Origin: an uncultured Candidatus Melainabacteria bacterium | GTDB lineage: Bacteria > Cyanobacteriota > Vampirovibrionia > Gastranaerophilales > Gastranaerophilaceae | DNA length: 17,342 nucleotides | Reading direction: 5' to 3' | NCBI GenBank assembly: GCA_934700385.1 | Contig: CAKUXO010000027.1 | Span: forward strand, 1 to 17,342 | Shown here: positions 14,217-17,342 of the stretch, piece by piece | Layout: every line of letters starts with the position of its first letter | Position numbering within the stretch: position 1 is the first letter of the stretch | Translations under genes and position numbers: made by a program | Notes under the pieces: generated by a model | Told to the model about the DNA's origin: nothing | Database searches by the model: none | Seen by the model: only the letters and a program-made list of their open reading frames with translations

Positions 14217-16445
14217 ATGAGAAGAAAACATATAAAATTTATCATAGTTATGGTATTTTTGTCTTTAATTTTAAGGCAAAGTGCTTATTGTGCAATTGAT
14301 ATTGCAGAATTTAAAAAACTAAAAAATGTTAAAACAATTCTTCATAAATCCCCTGAAACCAAAAAAAATAAAACTCCAAAGTCTTTAAGAATAGAAGAAG
14401 CACCTCTTGATACTTCTGTATTTTCTCAATTTGAAGAATCAGAATACGATATGACAGGTGATCCATTTGAAAAAACAGATAAATTTGAACATGTAAATAA
14501 TTCTCAAGAAACTCCTAAAAACTCTAAAAAATCATCTAAAAAAGAAAAGAAAATCAATTTCAAAAACCCTTTCAAAAACCCTTTTAAAAAGAAAGAAAAA
14601 GACCAATCTCCAAGTTTAGAAGATGAAAATGTTAATGAAAATGATATCATCACCCCTGATGATGACATTTTAAAACAAGGAACCTACATTCCTGATGACG
14701 GGCTTGTTTACATTAAAGAAGTTGAAATTTATGGCAATAATCTTCTTAACACAAATTACATTAAAGATGTAATTAAATCCAAAGAAGGTATGCAATATGT
14801 TCGCTCTAATGTTTCAAGCGATTTAAAAGCCCTTTGGTCAACAGGATATTTCACACAAAATCTTCGTGCTTTGCCGATTAAAATAGATAATAATAATGTT
14901 AAACTTAGAATTATCTTAGAAGAAAACCCCCCAATTGCAGGTTTTAACCTAATCGGCTGTAATAGCATTCCAAAATCTGAGGTTATGAACATTTTAAATG
15001 AATATAAAGGCATGCCTCAAAACATTTTAAACATTAACACTGCAATTAATGAAATTCAAGATTTATATTCTTCAAAAGGCTACATCCTTGCTCGTGTTTC
15101 AAAAGTTGATGACGACCCAGACGGCTACATCAATGTTGTTATAGATGAGGGCATAATCGGGGATATTATTGTTGACGGCAACAATAAAACAAGAGATTTC
15201 ATTGTTAAAAGAAATATTTTCTTGCAAACAGGAAGTGTTTATAATGAAAACACAATGAGGTCAGATATCCTTAGATTAATGGGTACACAAGCCTTTAAAG
15301 ATGTTCAAAGAGAACTTAAAAAAGATGAAACAACAGGCTTATATGATGTTTATATCGCCTTAGAAGAACAAAGAACAGGTAAAATTTCTCTTGGGGTTGG
15401 TATTGATTCAGCTTCAGGGTTCTTTGGTTCTGTTGGTTTTGGCGAAAATAACTTCCGTGGCTTAAACCAAAAGTTAAATCTTAACCTTTTAGCTGGTACC
15501 GGTATTTTAATGAATGATAGTTCTGTTGCGCAAAAAGCTAACTTGCAAGGTGAAATCAGCTTTTTAGAACCAATGTTCAAAAGAGAAAATCAATCCCTAG
15601 CGGTTAGAGGCTTTGCAAGATACTATGGAAGTTATCAAGTTCCTTTAGCAATTGAAAAAAGATTTGGGGGTGAATTCACTCTTGCTCGTAAATTCACTGC
15701 TTATAAAAATCTTTCAGGCTCAATCGGCTTAGGGGTTGAAAGCGTTTCTTTAGATGAGGGTGATGAAACAACAATGCGTGCAAAATACCTTGCTCGTGGG
15801 GTTTCATGGTCAGAAAGAAGTAAAGAACTTGATGGCGGATTCTTTATTAAAATCACCCCTGCTTTAACTTATGACACAAGGGATAGCGCCTTAAACGCTC
15901 GCCATGGGGTTTTAGCAAGATTAACATTTGAAGAAAACCTTGGTGTTTCAGGAAATACATTTGGTAAATTACATGGTATGATTAGAAGTTTTTCACCTTT
16001 GGGTAAAAAATCTTCAATTGTATTCACAGGAAAAGCAGGTGGCAAAATCCACGGCAATATGCCTGATTATGCAGGTTTTGCACTTGGTGGACCTTACACA
16101 ATCAGAGGTTTCAACATATCTGAAGTCGGTGTAGGTGACGGCTATATGATGGGCAGCGCAGAAGTTCGTGTGCCAATTCCATTTATCGATAGACTTACAT
16201 CAAACTCTTTCTTAAACAATTTAAGAATAGCAGGTTTTGTTGATGCCGGTACATTATTTAGTAAAACCACAGGAACGTATGTATATAATAAACCTGGGTA
16301 TGCAATTACAGCCGGTGTCGGCTTAAGAGTATTTATCCCAGGGCTTGGACCAATCAACCTAGATTACGGTATTCCACTTACAAATACAGGTGGAATGGAC
16401 AGAAAATCCGGCTTCTTTACCTTTGGTATGGGCGAAATGTATTAA
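14217..16445 (+). CDS. bamA: outer-membrane assembly factor BamA/Omp85
   Basis: Omp85 proteins fold and insert beta-barrel proteins into the outer membrane. Residues 1-26 form a signal peptide (basic RRKHIK, hydrophobic core FIIVMVFLSLIL, cleavage near AYCA). Residues about 27-160 are a charged, low-complexity linker with a KNPFKNPFKKK motif. Three POTRA domains follow at about 163-236, 237-310 and 311-385, fewer than the five of proteobacterial BamA and like the cyanobacterial arrangement. The barrel runs from about 386 to 742, with the family hallmark IRGF at 629-632. The final residue is Tyr (FGMGEMY), where Phe is most usual. The start gives a proper signal peptide, but its GGAG is only three bases away. 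A lipoprotein gene follows after 13 bases. Confidence 0.93.
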   Translation: MRRKHIKFIIVMVFLSLILRQSAYCAIDIAEFKKLKNVKTILHKSPETKKNKTPKSLRIEEAPLDTSVFSQFEESEYDMTGDPFEKTDKFEHVNNSQETPKNSKKSSKKEKKINFKNPFKNPFKKKEKDQSPSLEDENVNENDIITPDDDILKQGTYIPDDGLVYIKEVEIYGNNLLNTNYIKDVIKSKEGMQYVRSNVSSDLKALWSTGYFTQNLRALPIKIDNNNVKLRIILEENPPIAGFNLIGCNSIPKSEVMNILNEYKGMPQNILNINTAINEIQDLYSSKGYILARVSKVDDDPDGYINVVIDEGIIGDIIVDGNNKTRDFIVKRNIFLQTGSVYNENTMRSDILRLMGTQAFKDVQRELKKDETTGLYDVYIALEEQRTGKISLGVGIDSASGFFGSVGFGENNFRGLNQKLNLNLLAGTGILMNDSSVAQKANLQGEISFLEPMFKRENQSLAVRGFARYYGSYQVPLAIEKRFGGEFTLARKFTAYKNLSGSIGLGVESVSLDEGDETTMRAKYLARGVSWSERSKELDGGFFIKITPALTYDTRDSALNARHGVLARLTFEENLGVSGNTFGKLHGMIRSFSPLGKKSSIVFTGKAGGKIHGNMPDYAGFALGGPYTIRGFNISEVGVGDGYMMGSAEVRVPIPFIDRLTSNSFLNNLRIAGFVDAGTLFSKTTGTYVYNKPGYAITAGVGLRVFIPGLGPINLDYGIPLTNTGGMDRKSGFFTFGMGEMY
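14559..14582 (+). repeat. 12-bp tandem repeat inside bamA
   Basis: Two exact copies of TTCAAAAACCCT are followed by a decayed third (TTTAAAAAG). They encode the F-K-N-P units of the linker between the signal peptide and POTRA 1. Such in-frame 12-base units can expand or contract without breaking the gene. Confidence 0.7.
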
Positions 16446-16458
16446 GAGAAAAAATAAT

Positions 16459-17184
16459 ATGGCATTTAAAAGAATTATATTATCTTTTGTTTTGTTTAGT
16501 TTGGCGCTTTTTGTGTCAGGCTGCGCAAAATCAGATTATGAAATAACAGTTAATAGAAATAATACGGTTAAAATTTCTCAATCTCATTCAATAGATACTT
16601 CTTTTATTGAAAATGAAAACATTAAAGAAAATCTTGATGAAATGCTATCTCAAGCGCAAATTAAACTAATTCAAAAAGGCTATAAAACTCAAACTTTTCA
16701 AGAAGATAATTTTCAAGGAATAACCGCCTCAAAAGAATATGCAAGATTAAAATATGTTGATGATACAGAGCTTCCAATCGGCTTTATTACAAGTGAAAAA
16801 CTGCCAATTAACTTAAAAAAAGGCGCTCTTAAAAATAAATATACAATTTATATGATTTATTCTAAGAAAAAAGCCAAAAAAGAAGCTAAAAAACTTTTTA
16901 ACACAACCTTTGAAGTGGCTGATAATAACGTTTCAGACGCTAAATTAACAATCAAAATCCCATCAAAAGCAAAAGAAAATAACGCAGATTTTGTTTCTAA
17001 AAAAGAATATACTTGGGATTTGAATAATGACACCCCCACAACAATTAAACTCGTTTGGGAAAAATATAATCCTTTGTCTTTGTTTTTGATGATTTTTAGT
17101 GTTATGGCTATGATTTTTATTATTGTTTACTCTTTTGCTACAAAAGGACCCGAAAACGAACTTTGTAAGAGAGAAAGGTTGTAG
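16459..17184 (+). CDS. LppM/DUF3153-like lipoprotein with C-terminal membrane helix
   Basis: Residues 1-22 form a lipoprotein signal ending in the lipobox VSGC, with Cys22 as the lipidated residue. The body (about 23-200) opens with YEITVNRNNTVKISQSH and has alternating beta-type segments. A single hydrophobic helix lies at about 206-226, followed by a basic tail (KRERL). This order of lipobox, beta-rich domain and one C-terminal membrane helix is that of LppM and DUF3153 proteins, the latter known in cyanobacteria. The family call is tentative. Having both a lipid anchor and a membrane helix suggests inner-membrane attachment, with the domain in the periplasm. The start is set at 16459 because an upstream in-frame ATG at 16390 lies within bamA and would bury the signal peptide. 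It follows bamA by 13 bases. Confidence 0.75.
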   Translation: MAFKRIILSFVLFSLALFVSGCAKSDYEITVNRNNTVKISQSHSIDTSFIENENIKENLDEMLSQAQIKLIQKGYKTQTFQEDNFQGITASKEYARLKYVDDTELPIGFITSEKLPINLKKGALKNKYTIYMIYSKKKAKKEAKKLFNTTFEVADNNVSDAKLTIKIPSKAKENNADFVSKKEYTWDLNNDTPTTIKLVWEKYNPLSLFLMIFSVMAMIFIIVYSFATKGPENELCKRERL

Positions 17185-17228
17185 GTCTATAGGGTTTTAA
17201 CACCCGCAAAGGTGCATTATTACTGTAG

Positions 17229-17249
17229 GTTGGGCATACTTTGCCCAAC
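17229..17249. other. stem-loop downstream of the lipoprotein gene
   Basis: GTTGGGCA (17229-17236) pairs with TGCCCAAC (17242-17249) around a five-base loop, 44 bases past the lipoprotein stop. On the plus strand it is followed by A-rich rather than T-rich sequence, so it is not a standard terminator. It may protect the mRNA 3' end or be a small repeat. The remainder of 17185-17272 shows nothing else I can name. Confidence 0.5.
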
Positions 17250-17272
17250 AAAAATAATTAAAAAATTTATCT

Positions 17273-17342
17273 ATAAAAAACTAAAGTTTTTGTTCACTTT
17301 TTCTTTTTGTTCAATCGCCAACGCAAAAAGAAAAAGTGAACC
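17273..17342. repeat. 70-bp hairpin repeat, right copy
   Basis: This is the exact reverse complement of 8-77. The 18-base arms are at 17292-17309 and 17324-17341, with the 14-base loop between them. It lies downstream of the lipoprotein gene, in the same orientation relative to that gene as the left copy has relative to rplI. Sequence identity begins at 17273; the base before it does not match. Confidence 0.8.

Noticed and set aside
16390..16458. Earlier in-frame start for the lipoprotein gene
   Set aside because: It lies inside bamA and would place 23 residues ahead of the lipoprotein signal peptide.
17229..17249. Rho-independent terminator after the lipoprotein gene
   Set aside because: The stem is sound, but the sequence after it on the plus strand is A-rich and has no T-run.
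8..17342. The terminal inverted repeats as the ends of a single large transposon or integrative element
   Set aside because: There is no transposase, integrase or cargo pattern. The interior is housekeeping genes, and the repeat itself is a hairpin, which better fits a small dispersed element or an assembly break.

Overview
The window is AT-rich and comes from a Gram-negative, flagellated bacterium. It carries an Omp85/BamA outer-membrane assembly factor, a lipoprotein, a flagellin with a sigma-28 type promoter, and a complete minC-minD-minE cluster. My best guess is a gut-type, non-photosynthetic relative of Cyanobacteria (Gastranaerophilales / Vampirovibrionia, formerly Melainabacteria). 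I base this on the very low GC, the three-POTRA Omp85 with a long charged N-terminal linker, the DUF1015 and DUF815 proteins, a DUF3153/LppM-like lipoprotein, and an N-terminal FKGYDAAPLK-type peptide that I associate with that group from memory. No rRNA is present, so this placement is an inference of moderate confidence.

Layout. 1-77: a 70-bp hairpin repeat whose exact inverted copy ends the window (17273-17342). 134-3206, minus strand: minC, minD, minE (cell-division site selection), then rplI (ribosomal protein L9), which has its own promoter and a terminator. 3383-4291, minus strand: an unrecognised glycine/alanine/serine-rich protein with its own terminator. 4462-9033, plus strand: a tight operon of a DUF1015 protein, a GlgX/TreX-type glycogen debranching enzyme and a DUF815 AAA+ ATPase, ending in a hairpin shared with the convergent flagellin gene (9092-10090, minus strand). 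10285-12317, plus strand: rsmE and a CCA-adding type tRNA nucleotidyltransferase sharing one base. 12379-13353, plus strand: a divergent guanidino-modifying (agmatine/peptidyl-arginine deiminase fold) enzyme whose stop interlocks with that of a convergent sigma-region-4-like HTH protein (13350-14006, minus strand). 14217-17184, plus strand: bamA/Omp85 followed by an LppM-like lipoprotein.

How the genes fit together. Most of the content is housekeeping: division site, ribosome, rRNA and tRNA maturation, outer-membrane assembly and glycogen breakdown. The less ordinary parts are the terminal hairpin repeats, the enlarged MinC linker and MinE tail, a well-formed sigma-28 promoter with a duplicated -35 segment upstream of flagellin, two perfect palindromes with a common core in two different promoter regions, and three poorly characterised proteins (the glycine-zipper-like protein, the deiminase-fold protein and the sigma-like HTH protein). 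I see no transposase, phage gene, CRISPR array, tRNA or rRNA. The longest stretch without a gene is about 210 bases (14007-14216), and no gap exceeds 300 bases.
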